Shown here: piece by piece, positions 10,901 through 17,804 of the stretch
How the letters are laid out: every line of letters starts with the position of its first letter
How positions within the stretch are numbered: the first letter of the stretch is position 1
Source of the DNA: Candidatus Gerdarchaeota archaeon
GTDB lineage: Archaea > Asgardarchaeota > Heimdallarchaeia > JABLTI01
Assembly: GCA_016840945.1 (NCBI GenBank)
Contig: JAEORJ010000005.1
Span: 1 to 64,000 of the forward strand
Direction: 5' to 3'
Length of the DNA stretch: 64,000 bases
Notes under the pieces: model-generated
What the model saw: only the letters and a program-made list of their open reading frames with translations
What the model was told of the DNA's origin: nothing
The model's database searches: none
Translations under genes and position numbers: made by a program

Positions 10901-11103
10901 ATTCCCTAAAAAGGTACAAAGATCCACAGACATTAGAAGAATTTATCAGAAAAGCAACTTTTAATCTTCTAAATAAAAAAGAGATAAAAGCATTAGAATT
11001 CTTTGGTGAATTAAACGAAAAATACATTGGCAAGTCTGCCAGTGATACCTTCTATTCATATATTCGCTCATTAGCTCAAATGATCATTACAACTGTGGAA
11101 TAA
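7993..11103 (+). CDS. giant protein with longin/roadblock-like N-terminal domain (paralogue B)
   Basis: 1,036 residues, the partner of the gene at 2125-5262. The N-terminal domain (about 5-125) again reads QIIISRED, FISLGYI, LVSALGGALANFAEEIG, SRFQNGVLASKIVPVG, PIVLIAVRGF and a long helix. The remaining ~900 residues are helical and lysine/glutamate-rich, with a glycine-rich linker near residues 735-760 (SAGGTSGKVKFG, VVSGGGFMRKF). The C-terminal block GELNEKYIGKSASDTF matches paralogue A. ATG at 7993 is used; TTG at 8005, preceded by GGTG, matches the paralogue's start. No membrane segment is apparent. Known longin/roadblock domains act as platforms for Ras-like GTPases; here that role is inferred. 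The pair most likely arose by an old duplication that left larC and the V4R gene between the copies. Confidence 0.75.
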   Translation: MVCNLDTQIIISREDNTDFISLGYIQTDTSLVSALGGALANFAEEIGLAGNQATQASTKNNTINFSRFQNGVLASKIVPVGEHNPIVLIAVRGFEGEDKELDVIIDYATLLAQAIVKKCEKEYSSIGIVPVIEDVYDTVIQVANQISKKSSDKLKQFVKTIKPKISTILDELWQNQDEFESWSRSYSTKKLSTLSQSEVESEIARYFYLQGVKTDALFPLEFSSMSDPLVELTKIVSYFLNKKASIARKEIVNEITKIYTQLKDSSKALLNREQFEIPAVEIINESYLFEKILVAKSNDLEKVANELISTTNKDLYKKLFQKYPLKFIAMSKESTFNLDELNNIVNNTMQTILKVELAEKEWMSSKTITILQNIISKYNPSNVMKNRAEILEKTNTEFINSLKKDHPFIILADPNLSKTNAILNIESEKLLERYKTSLDEAVILFNLIGQIQTTLTTDNSSSTQDVMILYFLQNVIQPYQFRDVPDIVYRLIAESLEKTALGKKGGAEDIVKDSIQDLEQLLDFKILPDTKKSILRRISKAKPSIERFETFENLAYFFTSFREALELTLAKIFQTIFGTEKIPNPPIEMTRIIEDITSRLQNFYILYQMIDKIVKRPNGRDLFSENNVKFIAKHTKFKQTFPTPLEYAKIAYEQGFLKPVKEKKQAKITKAELKDMEVKISSLKLEGQVETLLKNPLVIQALWAKYTVPLLEARQKLIKKAIADHEKQSKVSAGGTSGKVKFGKIIKQLRDNSRWLTNVVSGGGFMRKFFTGSKDLNQMLNDLPKSLYNEFNYHPDNLQSNGLKELPVSLNTIIPSGDFQELMIIYASLWVADSAYIDKIAADIFWDGIMKKATDSLNGSTILEKKINQNLKTEFKKNRDQKSVIRRAIVEEIVPIFNQIIRATLSSKFTIFKDKRIVKFDEKTDDWYVSYGSCAIPLATLKNIFNFDFAKFSKGKDDLNEVRVALTDYYSLKRYKDPQTLEEFIRKATFNLLNKKEIKALEFFGELNEKYIGKSASDTFYSYIRSLAQMIITTVE

Positions 11104-11121
11104 ATAGGAGGAATTATCTTC

Positions 11122-12492
11122 TTATTTTCTTTTCTTTAATCTTTGCCATTCCATTAATGCAAATGCTCCCCAAGCAGCTCTTTTTGGGGTGGGGAAAACT
11201 GGAATGTCATTTTCTCTAAGAATATTCACTGCATTTTCTACTTTCTTTCCTGCTAAGAAGCAAGCAATAAAAGCAGACTTATGATCTTCTTGTGAAATAT
11301 TAACGACTGTTTGAGCAACGCCATTAACATCAGCATCACCAGGAGGAACCATTACAACAATAATGGTATCAAATTCGCCAGAATGTGCTAAAGCACGTAA
11401 TGCTAATTCATATCTATCTGGGTTAGCATCGCCAAGCAAATCAAAAGGATTTTCTCGTGGGCAAGCACTTGGCAAATCTGCTAATTCAGCTCGCAGTTTA
11501 TCTGATGGTTGGTTTAATTCCAATCCCATAAAATCAAGATTATCGGAGATTAGAACTCCCGGTCCACCTGAATTTGTTACTATTGCTACTCTTTTCCCAC
11601 CTCTATCTGAATAAGGCGCTAATGCTGCATAGGTATCAAATGCTTCATCTAAGGATTCAACCCATATAGCACCTGTTTGTTTTGCTATTGATTGATAGAT
11701 TTTGGGGTCTCCACCAAGAGACGCTGTATGGGTCATTGCAGCTTTATTACCGATTGCTGATCGTCCACCTTTGAGAAAGATAACTGGTTTAAGAGCAGTT
11801 GCTTCTTTTAATTCCTCAATGAGTTTTCTGCCTTTTGTTGCTCCTTCTAGATACATGAAAACAACTTTTGTTGGAGAATCTTTTTCATTTGCTAAGTAAT
11901 TTAACAATTCTGCTTCTTCAACATCACAAGCATTTCCGAAAGAAATCCATTTATCTATTCCAAGCCCTTCAGAAGTAGCTCTAAGCATCATTGAACCTGC
12001 TAAAGCACCACTTTGAGAGATTATTGATAATCCACCGGGGATGTAAGTATTCTCCATAGCAGCGATCATCTTCGTGTGAGTAGATGCGATCCCAGCACAG
12101 TTTGGACCAATGATTCTAATATCATGCTCCTTAGCAACTCTGATTAATTCATCTTCGAGGTCCTTGTTACCAACTTCAGAAAAACCACCACTAAGAACAA
12201 TAGCATGATGAATATTTCTTTTTGCACAATTTTCTAATTCACTAGGAACAAAGCGAGCTGGTATGGCGATTACTGCTAGTTCAGGATCTTCAGGGAGAGC
12301 GTCTAAATTAGGATAGCATTTATGATTAAAAACAGCTTCACGCTTAAGATTTGTGAAGTACAAGTTCCCTTCAAATTTGCCTTCAAGAAGATGTTTTGCT
12401 AGCATTCCACCAATTGAGCCAGGTGTTTCCGAGGCACCTACAAGAACTAAACTTTTAGGATTGAAAAATGGTCTTAAATCTGTTGTTGGCAT
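11122..12492 (-). CDS. acdA: ADP-forming acyl-CoA synthetase, alpha subunit
   Basis: 456 residues, the usual size of the archaeal alpha subunit. The enzyme turns acyl-CoA, ADP and phosphate into acid, CoA and ATP, the main energy-conserving step of archaeal peptide and sugar fermentation. Domains: CoA-binding Rossmann fold (LVLVGASETPGSIG at about 15-28), CoA-ligase domain (LSIISQSGALAGSM; IIGPNCAG), and the swivelling phosphohistidine region (MTHTASLGGDPKIY, H about 259), followed by a further ligase domain (VAIVTNSGGPGVL). GGAG lies 9 bases before ATG 12492. The beta (ATP-grasp) subunit is not adjacent and must be encoded elsewhere if the enzyme is complete. Substrate (acetate versus branched or aryl acids) cannot be told. 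Confidence 0.88.
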   Translation of the reverse strand: MPTTDLRPFFNPKSLVLVGASETPGSIGGMLAKHLLEGKFEGNLYFTNLKREAVFNHKCYPNLDALPEDPELAVIAIPARFVPSELENCAKRNIHHAIVLSGGFSEVGNKDLEDELIRVAKEHDIRIIGPNCAGIASTHTKMIAAMENTYIPGGLSIISQSGALAGSMMLRATSEGLGIDKWISFGNACDVEEAELLNYLANEKDSPTKVVFMYLEGATKGRKLIEELKEATALKPVIFLKGGRSAIGNKAAMTHTASLGGDPKIYQSIAKQTGAIWVESLDEAFDTYAALAPYSDRGGKRVAIVTNSGGPGVLISDNLDFMGLELNQPSDKLRAELADLPSACPRENPFDLLGDANPDRYELALRALAHSGEFDTIIVVMVPPGDADVNGVAQTVVNISQEDHKSAFIACFLAGKKVENAVNILRENDIPVFPTPKRAAWGAFALMEWQRLKKRK

Positions 12493-12608
12493 ATATCATT
12501 ACTCCGATTTTTTTTATTTGTAATAAAGAACGATGTTTATGTTATCCTTATAATAATTATCATTAGCAAAATAAACATAGGAAAGAAAGAAAAACTGAAG
12601 CTTAAGCT

Positions 12609-13676
12609 TCAGATTAATTCATGAAAGCTTTTACAAAACGCTTCAATTAAATCACAAGTTCGTTCAATATCTTTTAGCACTAAAAGGCTGATAGGACTAT
12701 GAATATACCTGCAAGGAACTGAAACAACAGCGGAGGGAATACCTTCTCGAGTGATAGCTATTCTACCAGCATCTGTTCCGCCATAAACAGGTTTCTTATA
12801 TTGCCAGGGTATTTTCAATTCGCTAGCTAAAGCTCTTAATTTATCTAGAATCTTAGTATCAACAATTAGAGAGCGATCAGCTACTGTGATTGCAGGACCT
12901 TGATCCAATTTAGCTGGGCAATCTTGACTTGATACACCGGGAGTGTCTCCAGCAGTTGTATTTTCAATTGCTATTGCCATATCTGGTTGAATAGCAAAAG
13001 CAGCTGTTGTTGCTCCACGACCACCAACTTCTTCTGCAGAGGCAAAATTGAAAACAACTGTTCCTTCAGGACGGTCTTTCGATAGTCTTCTAATGGTTTC
13101 AATAAGAACAACACAACCCGTTCGGTCATCAAATGCTTTACCAATAACACGGCCATTTGGCTGTTCTCTAAATTCACCTACCAATGTTCCAGTAGTGCCA
13201 ATATCGATACCTAATTTTTTAACATCTTCTAAGGATGCAGCACCAATATCAATAGCAAGATCATCAGCTGAAGGCACCTTCACTTCGGAAGGGCTAGCAA
13301 TCATATGTGGTGGTTTAATACCAATAATACCATAAATTGGTTTCTTCGTTTCATCATCTGGCACAAGAATAACAGTCTGTCCTGGAAATATTAAATCAAC
13401 AAAACCTCCAAGTTTAGCAAAATATAGAAAACCATCATCAGAAATATGGCGAATCATAATACCAATTTCATCAGTATGAGCATCAAGCATTAAAACCGGG
13501 CCATCTTTCTTAGTTCCTTTAATAGTAACAATCAAATTCCCTAATTTGTCAATTTTTAATTCATCAACTAAAGATTCAATTTTCTCTTTTATTGCCTTAA
13601 CTACTCGGAATTCTCGAGAAGGCACACCAATAATTTGCGAGAGCTCTTTAAGGTCATTCATAATTTGTTTTGTCAT
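12609..13676 (-). CDS. M42 family metal-dependent aminopeptidase
   Basis: 355 residues from ATG 13676, which follows GGTGAT by 7 bases; an in-frame TTG at 13691 would add five residues. M42 (TET-type) aminopeptidases trim peptides from the N-terminus and form dodecameric cytosolic cages with two Zn or Co ions. Visible metal and catalytic elements: LDAHTDEIG (first metal His/Asp and catalytic Asp), KAFDDRTG (bridging Asp), ASAEEVGGRG (catalytic Glu pair), and RYIHSPISL (metal His) near the C-terminus. This would supply amino acids downstream of the proteasome, in keeping with the neighbouring CoA ligase of amino-acid fermentation. The gene is upstream of acdA on the same strand, 116 bases apart, so co-transcription is possible but not shown. 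Confidence 0.92.
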   Translation of the reverse strand: MTKQIMNDLKELSQIIGVPSREFRVVKAIKEKIESLVDELKIDKLGNLIVTIKGTKKDGPVLMLDAHTDEIGIMIRHISDDGFLYFAKLGGFVDLIFPGQTVILVPDDETKKPIYGIIGIKPPHMIASPSEVKVPSADDLAIDIGAASLEDVKKLGIDIGTTGTLVGEFREQPNGRVIGKAFDDRTGCVVLIETIRRLSKDRPEGTVVFNFASAEEVGGRGATTAAFAIQPDMAIAIENTTAGDTPGVSSQDCPAKLDQGPAITVADRSLIVDTKILDKLRALASELKIPWQYKKPVYGGTDAGRIAITREGIPSAVVSVPCRYIHSPISLLVLKDIERTCDLIEAFCKSFHELI

Positions 13677-13833
13677 AAAATCAATCACCAATAACTAATA
13701 ACTGTGCAATAGACAAGAGATATTAAGAATTTTACCACAGATAGTAAAAATTGTGACTAAAAACAAATTGATTGAATAAAAAAATGAGAAAAATGAGTTG
13801 AAATTAATTTTTCAACTCAAAACGATTGGAAAA

Positions 13834-14802
13834 TTATTTTCGACGTTTAATAATGATAGTCATAGCTGCTACCGCTACTAAACCACCAATTAATGGAAAT
13901 AGGTAGAGTGGTAACTCAGAAGTAAAAGCTTCTTCATTTATGCCAATAGATGGATCGTGTACTAACTTATAACCATCTCCATAATTTGGATAGGTGATCC
14001 ATAAATGACCTAATCCTTCAGCAAATCCAGGAATGGTTTCAGGGGGATCAGCTAAAGCATCAAAGTAAGCTTGTCCTACTTCTACAGTATCGACTACATC
14101 ATCTGTTGAATTATAAACAGTGGCAAAATTAGACCATTCAGCATAAGCTACAACTTCATTCAACTCTTCGCTTTCAAATTGCATTGTTGTACAATTTTCA
14201 CCATTTTCAGCTAAAGTACCATTTCTAACTTGAACTCTATGACGGTGTTGAACCTCAGTAAGGTAGGTTTGGATGGCAACTCCTTTAGCTAAAGGATCAA
14301 AATCCCAGTTTTTAATGACAATATCAAATTTAACTTCAGTAAAAGCTTCAGCTACTTGATCTGTGCCATCTATTGGTGTATCGACATTATAGATGTGCAT
14401 AATTAGATCCATTTCCAAGTCACCTTTAACCATCGTTAAATTGATCATTACTTCATCAGTTAATTCGGTTATTTGATAAGTCCAGGTTTCCATAATAAGG
14501 TTAACTGGTATGCCGATTAGTTCTGTTTGATTATCAAGAACTTCATCATCACCCTGGAATTCTTGAATCTTCACTAATTGAAGTTTATACATTTCATCAT
14601 TGTCTGAATGATTGCCATACCACCACATCACATGAGCTTGATCTGGCACAATTTTAACAGTCATATGATCATTTGTTACCGTAACGATACCAGCATTTTC
14701 ATTGACTGTAATACCTTGTGTTTCGGATGAAACAAATAGGGACCCTGCACTCATTAGAAAAAGGCTAATAAGTGAAAGCCCAATGAGTATTTTTTTATCC
14801 AT
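13834..14802 (-). CDS. surface-anchored protein with signal peptide and C-terminal membrane anchor
   Basis: 322 residues. The N-terminus is a signal peptide (MDKKILIGLSLISLFLMSAG, then small residues to about 27). Residues 30-290 are acidic and beta-rich with several N-glycosylation sequons (NQT, NLT, NGT, NCT, NST). The C-terminus is a single hydrophobic segment (YLFPLIGGLVAVAAMTIII) ending in KRRK, so the bulk faces outside and the basic tail inside. No catalytic motif is recognised. A strong GGAGGA site lies 9 bases before ATG. Its 5' leader carries a large hairpin (14837-14902). It is divergent from the beta-lactamase-like hydrolase. It may be an envelope or S-layer-associated protein; no specific function is claimed. 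Confidence 0.8.
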   Translation of the reverse strand: MDKKILIGLSLISLFLMSAGSLFVSSETQGITVNENAGIVTVTNDHMTVKIVPDQAHVMWWYGNHSDNDEMYKLQLVKIQEFQGDDEVLDNQTELIGIPVNLIMETWTYQITELTDEVMINLTMVKGDLEMDLIMHIYNVDTPIDGTDQVAEAFTEVKFDIVIKNWDFDPLAKGVAIQTYLTEVQHRHRVQVRNGTLAENGENCTTMQFESEELNEVVAYAEWSNFATVYNSTDDVVDTVEVGQAYFDALADPPETIPGFAEGLGHLWITYPNYGDGYKLVHDPSIGINEEAFTSELPLYLFPLIGGLVAVAAMTIIIKRRK

Positions 14803-14836
14803 AATATTTTTTCCTCCATTTATTTTCGGAACTCAG

Positions 14837-14902
14837 ATGAATCCACCAAGGTAAACAGTCCTTCGAGGGGATATTATTATGCTTATTTACCTGGTGATTC
14901 AT
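14837..14902 (-). repeat. long imperfect inverted repeat in the leader of the surface-protein gene
   Basis: ATGAATCCACCAAGGTAAA (14837-14855) pairs with TTTACCTGGTGATTCAT (14886-14902): 17 base pairs with two single-base bulges around a 30-base loop. The loop itself contains TCCTTCGAGGGGA, which can form a small inner stem. It lies 35-100 bases before the surface-protein start, so it would be part of that transcript's leader if transcription begins upstream. This may be a structured RNA element or a cruciform operator. Confidence 0.5.
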
Positions 14903-14971
14903 ACAATCTTTTGTTCTAGGAATAGTAATGAATGCGCTTTATTTTTAATAATCTCGAACAATGGTTTAGAG

Positions 14972-15082
14972 AACGTTTAGAATAGGTTTAAACACTGTTT
15001 TTATCGGGTGAAAATTATTGACTTACATATTTTAAACGAAAAAACAGCACTAAAATTAATAATCCCTTCTTTTCTAAACGTT
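14972..15082. promoter_or_regulatory. paired inverted 11-bp motif AACGTTTAGAA
   Basis: AACGTTTAGAA at 14972-14982 and its exact reverse complement at 15072-15082 lie 89 bases apart between divergent genes. A related AACGTTTAAGA occurs at 16260-16270 before tldD. These may be binding sites for one regulator. The factor is unknown. Confidence 0.35.
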
Positions 15083-15144
15083 AAAATAACGCAAGGAAAA
15101 AGTAAAACAAAACATCTTCTCGAGTAATTGAGGGATTATTTGGT

Positions 15145-16218
15145 ATGAAAGATTTTGAATTAATACTTGATTTTTTTGAAGAAAAGATTGTTAACTTAAA
15201 AAATAAATACAAAATCCCCGGGATGTCAATTGCAATTTCATATCAGAATGAACTCATTTATGCCAAAGGATTTGGGTATGCTGATATTGAAAATAAAATC
15301 AAGGCTACATCAGGAACACCATACAGAATTGCTTCCTTAACTAAACCAATAGCATCAGTAATAATATTACAATTAGTTGAACAAGGGTTAATTGATTTAG
15401 ATGCCAGTATTGCCACATACCTTCCTAATTATCTCGAATTTTGTAGAAAAAATAAAGCTCATTTAGAAACTGCAACATTTGTAGATGAAGGCGAAATTAA
15501 AAACTATTCATTTCTGATGGAAGGGTATAATTTCGAAGATCAAAACATCACCATTCGACACCATTTACAGCAAACGATAACCGGTGATCCAGGTGAAGAG
15601 TACAAATATAATGGCGCGTTATTCGGTTTCTTAGGAATTGCTGTAGATAATGTGGTTGAAGAGAAATTCATTGGATTTCTAAGAAAGAATATTATTGAAG
15701 CTTTAGATATGAGAGATACTTTGCCAAAGCAGGATGATACTTCGAAACCAGAAATATTAAACCGATTAGCTAAACCATATAAAATTAAACAAAATAAAAA
15801 AGACAGAAAAATCAATTGGATTAGAAGTGAGTACCCTGATGGAGATGTGAGTTCAGCAGCAGGGATAGTATCAACAGTTCTGGATTATTTGAAATTTGAT
15901 AAAGCATTAGATACTAATCAATTGATTTCAGAAAAAACAAAAGAAATGGCTTTTACCAACCCAAAGACAAAAAGTGGTAAAATATTGCCCTATGGATTGG
16001 GTTTTTTTGTGCAAACAGTGCCTGATATTAAAGGAAAAATTATCTGGCATTACGGTTATTGGCCTGAATCTTTCTCATCATTGTATCTTAAAATTCCCTC
16101 AGAAGAGCTAGCTTTAGTACTAATGGCAAATAGCGATGGTTTAAGTAGGATGTTTGATCTTGGAAGAGGAGATGTCACTAAATCACCTTTTACACGCGCT
16201 TTCTTTGAGACGTTCTGA
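15145..16218 (+). CDS. serine hydrolase of the class-C beta-lactamase/penicillin-binding protein family
   Basis: 357 residues. The family motifs are in order: SLTK (SxxK, nucleophile Ser near residue 68) within PYRIASLTKPIASV, YNG (the YxN equivalent, near 154) in EYKYNGALFGFLG, and HYG (HxG, near 310) in IIWHYGYWPES. These enzymes are D-aminopeptidases, esterases or transpeptidase-like hydrolases. Archaea lack murein, so an esterase or peptidase role is likelier than beta-lactam hydrolysis. There is no clear signal peptide, so it is predicted cytosolic. GAGGG lies 10 bases before ATG. A 107-base gap separates it from tldD. Family certain, substrate unknown. Confidence 0.88.
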   Translation: MKDFELILDFFEEKIVNLKNKYKIPGMSIAISYQNELIYAKGFGYADIENKIKATSGTPYRIASLTKPIASVIILQLVEQGLIDLDASIATYLPNYLEFCRKNKAHLETATFVDEGEIKNYSFLMEGYNFEDQNITIRHHLQQTITGDPGEEYKYNGALFGFLGIAVDNVVEEKFIGFLRKNIIEALDMRDTLPKQDDTSKPEILNRLAKPYKIKQNKKDRKINWIRSEYPDGDVSSAAGIVSTVLDYLKFDKALDTNQLISEKTKEMAFTNPKTKSGKILPYGLGFFVQTVPDIKGKIIWHYGYWPESFSSLYLKIPSEELALVLMANSDGLSRMFDLGRGDVTKSPFTRAFFETF

Positions 16219-16325
16219 ACAAAAATAGCTTTATAAACGACGACATTAAAATTTGGTTGAACGTTTAAGACTATCAGAAAGAATAATAAATTCAGAAAGA
16301 AATAAAATCTTGGTGCAAAATTACT

Positions 16326-17804
16326 ATGCGCGATCTCACAGAACTAGCTCTTGAGACTTGCAGCAAAGAAGGAGCCACATATGCAGATATCAGAATCGTA
16401 ACAATAAAAGATGAAGATATCTCTGTTAAAAAAGGAAATATAGATGCGCTAAACCTCTCAACCGAAAAAGGGTTCGGGATAAGGACTATCGCAAATGGTG
16501 GTCTGGGGTTTGCGGGATCGTATGAAATAACTCCTGATGAAATAAAGCGAGTGGCAAAACTTGCTGTAAGAATAGCAAAAGCTTCCGGTTCAACACGGAA
16601 GAATCCGATAAAGTTTGTCGATGTTGATGTCGTAGAAGATGACTATAAAACAACAATCAAAAAAGATCCGTTTAAAGTTTCTACAGAGGACAAACTAGAA
16701 ATAATGATGGAAGTTGATAAAAGACTTAGTGAATTTGATCCTGAAGTTATAAAATTAACACAAGTGGATTTCAGAGGACATCAAGAGGATAAAATCTTCG
16801 CCAGTTCGGAAGGGTCTTATATAACACAACTGATTACTTTTTGTGGTGGTGGATTTTCTGCTACAGCAATTACACCTGGCTCTCAACCACAGAGACGATC
16901 ATTTCCAGGATCCTTTAGGGGTGACTTCTCAACTAAAGGCTATGAACATTTTGAAGAATTGAATTTATTAGATAATGTGGAAAAAACAGCTAAAGAAGCT
17001 ATTGATCTTACACAAGCAAAATCATGTCCAACAGAAAAAACAACTTTGTTAATTGATGGTCATCAATTGATGCTACAAATACATGAATCATGTGGACATC
17101 CTACGGAACTTGATAGAGTGTTAGGAACAGAAGCAGCCTATGCTGGAACAAGTTTCATGACTCCTAATTTGTTAGGAAAATTACAATATGGAAGTAAATA
17201 TGTCAATATGACTGCTGATTGTACATTGACCGGTGGACTAGGAACCTTTGGATATGATGATGAAGGAGTTAAAGCAAAAAGAACACCTCTTGTAAAAGAA
17301 GGTCTTTTTGTTGGTTATCAAAGCTCACGCGAAACAGCTGCTATAATTGGCTTAAAAGAAAGTTCTGCTGGAATGAGAGCTGATAGCCCACAAAAATTAC
17401 CACTAGTAAGAATGGTAAACATCAATTTAGAACCTGGTGATTGGTCTCGTGATGAAGTAATAGCTGAAACTAAAAAAGGAATTCTCATGTCTACAAATAG
17501 AAGTTGGAGCATTGATGATAAAAGGTTAAACTTCCAATTTGGCACAGAAATCGCTTGGGAAATAATAGATGGTGAGATAGTGGGAATCATACGAAATGCT
17601 ACCTACACAGGTATTACTCCAGAATTCTGGGGTTCTATGGATGCCCATTCGAAGGATGATTGGAAATTGTTAGGTACGCCTAACTGCGGTAAGGGCCAAC
17701 CTGGTCAAGTTATGTATGTTGGTCATGGTTGCGGAACCGCTCGTTTCAATAATGTTCGAGTAGGTGTTGTTAAGGAGGTTACTTCTACTGATGGAGTTCA
17801 ATAA
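16326..17804 (+). CDS. tldD: TldD, metalloprotease subunit of the TldD/TldE complex
   Basis: 492 residues. TldD with TldE forms a heterodimer that degrades unfolded peptides in its interior; in bacteria it matures microcin B17 and degrades CcdA. The HExxxH zinc motif is present as HESCGHPTELD (near residue 256), followed by GTEAAYAGTSFM and, near the end, the glycine-rich GTPNCGKGQPGQ and VGHGCGTARF with the third metal ligand region. GGTG lies about 10 bases before ATG. The 3' end overlaps tldE by 14 bases, with the tldE Shine-Dalgarno inside the tldD coding region, so translation is coupled. Substrates in this organism are unknown. Confidence 0.93.
   Translation: MRDLTELALETCSKEGATYADIRIVTIKDEDISVKKGNIDALNLSTEKGFGIRTIANGGLGFAGSYEITPDEIKRVAKLAVRIAKASGSTRKNPIKFVDVDVVEDDYKTTIKKDPFKVSTEDKLEIMMEVDKRLSEFDPEVIKLTQVDFRGHQEDKIFASSEGSYITQLITFCGGGFSATAITPGSQPQRRSFPGSFRGDFSTKGYEHFEELNLLDNVEKTAKEAIDLTQAKSCPTEKTTLLIDGHQLMLQIHESCGHPTELDRVLGTEAAYAGTSFMTPNLLGKLQYGSKYVNMTADCTLTGGLGTFGYDDEGVKAKRTPLVKEGLFVGYQSSRETAAIIGLKESSAGMRADSPQKLPLVRMVNINLEPGDWSRDEVIAETKKGILMSTNRSWSIDDKRLNFQFGTEIAWEIIDGEIVGIIRNATYTGITPEFWGSMDAHSKDDWKLLGTPNCGKGQPGQVMYVGHGCGTARFNNVRVGVVKEVTSTDGVQ

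Larger units (their letters stand above)
14803..15144. promoter_or_regulatory. 342-base divergent intergenic region with hairpin and paired AACGTTTAGAA sites
   Basis: This gap holds no convincing gene. It contains an imperfect 17/19-base inverted repeat (14837-14855 with 14886-14902), the palindrome GTTTAAAC (14986-14993), and two copies of AACGTTTAGAA in opposite orientation (14972-14982 and 15072-15082). GAGGG before 15145 is the ribosome site of the hydrolase. The layout suggests shared control of the two divergent genes. Confidence 0.5.

Noticed and set aside
15540..15815. Open frames opposite known genes (for example here, opposite the hydrolase)
   Set aside because: These frames lie fully inside well-supported genes, lack start signals and have no family likeness. 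They are shadows of the real reading frames.
16326..17804. TldD as a toxin-maturation gene of a microcin cluster
   Set aside because: No precursor peptide or cyclodehydratase is near, and TldD/TldE is a general archaeal protease pair.
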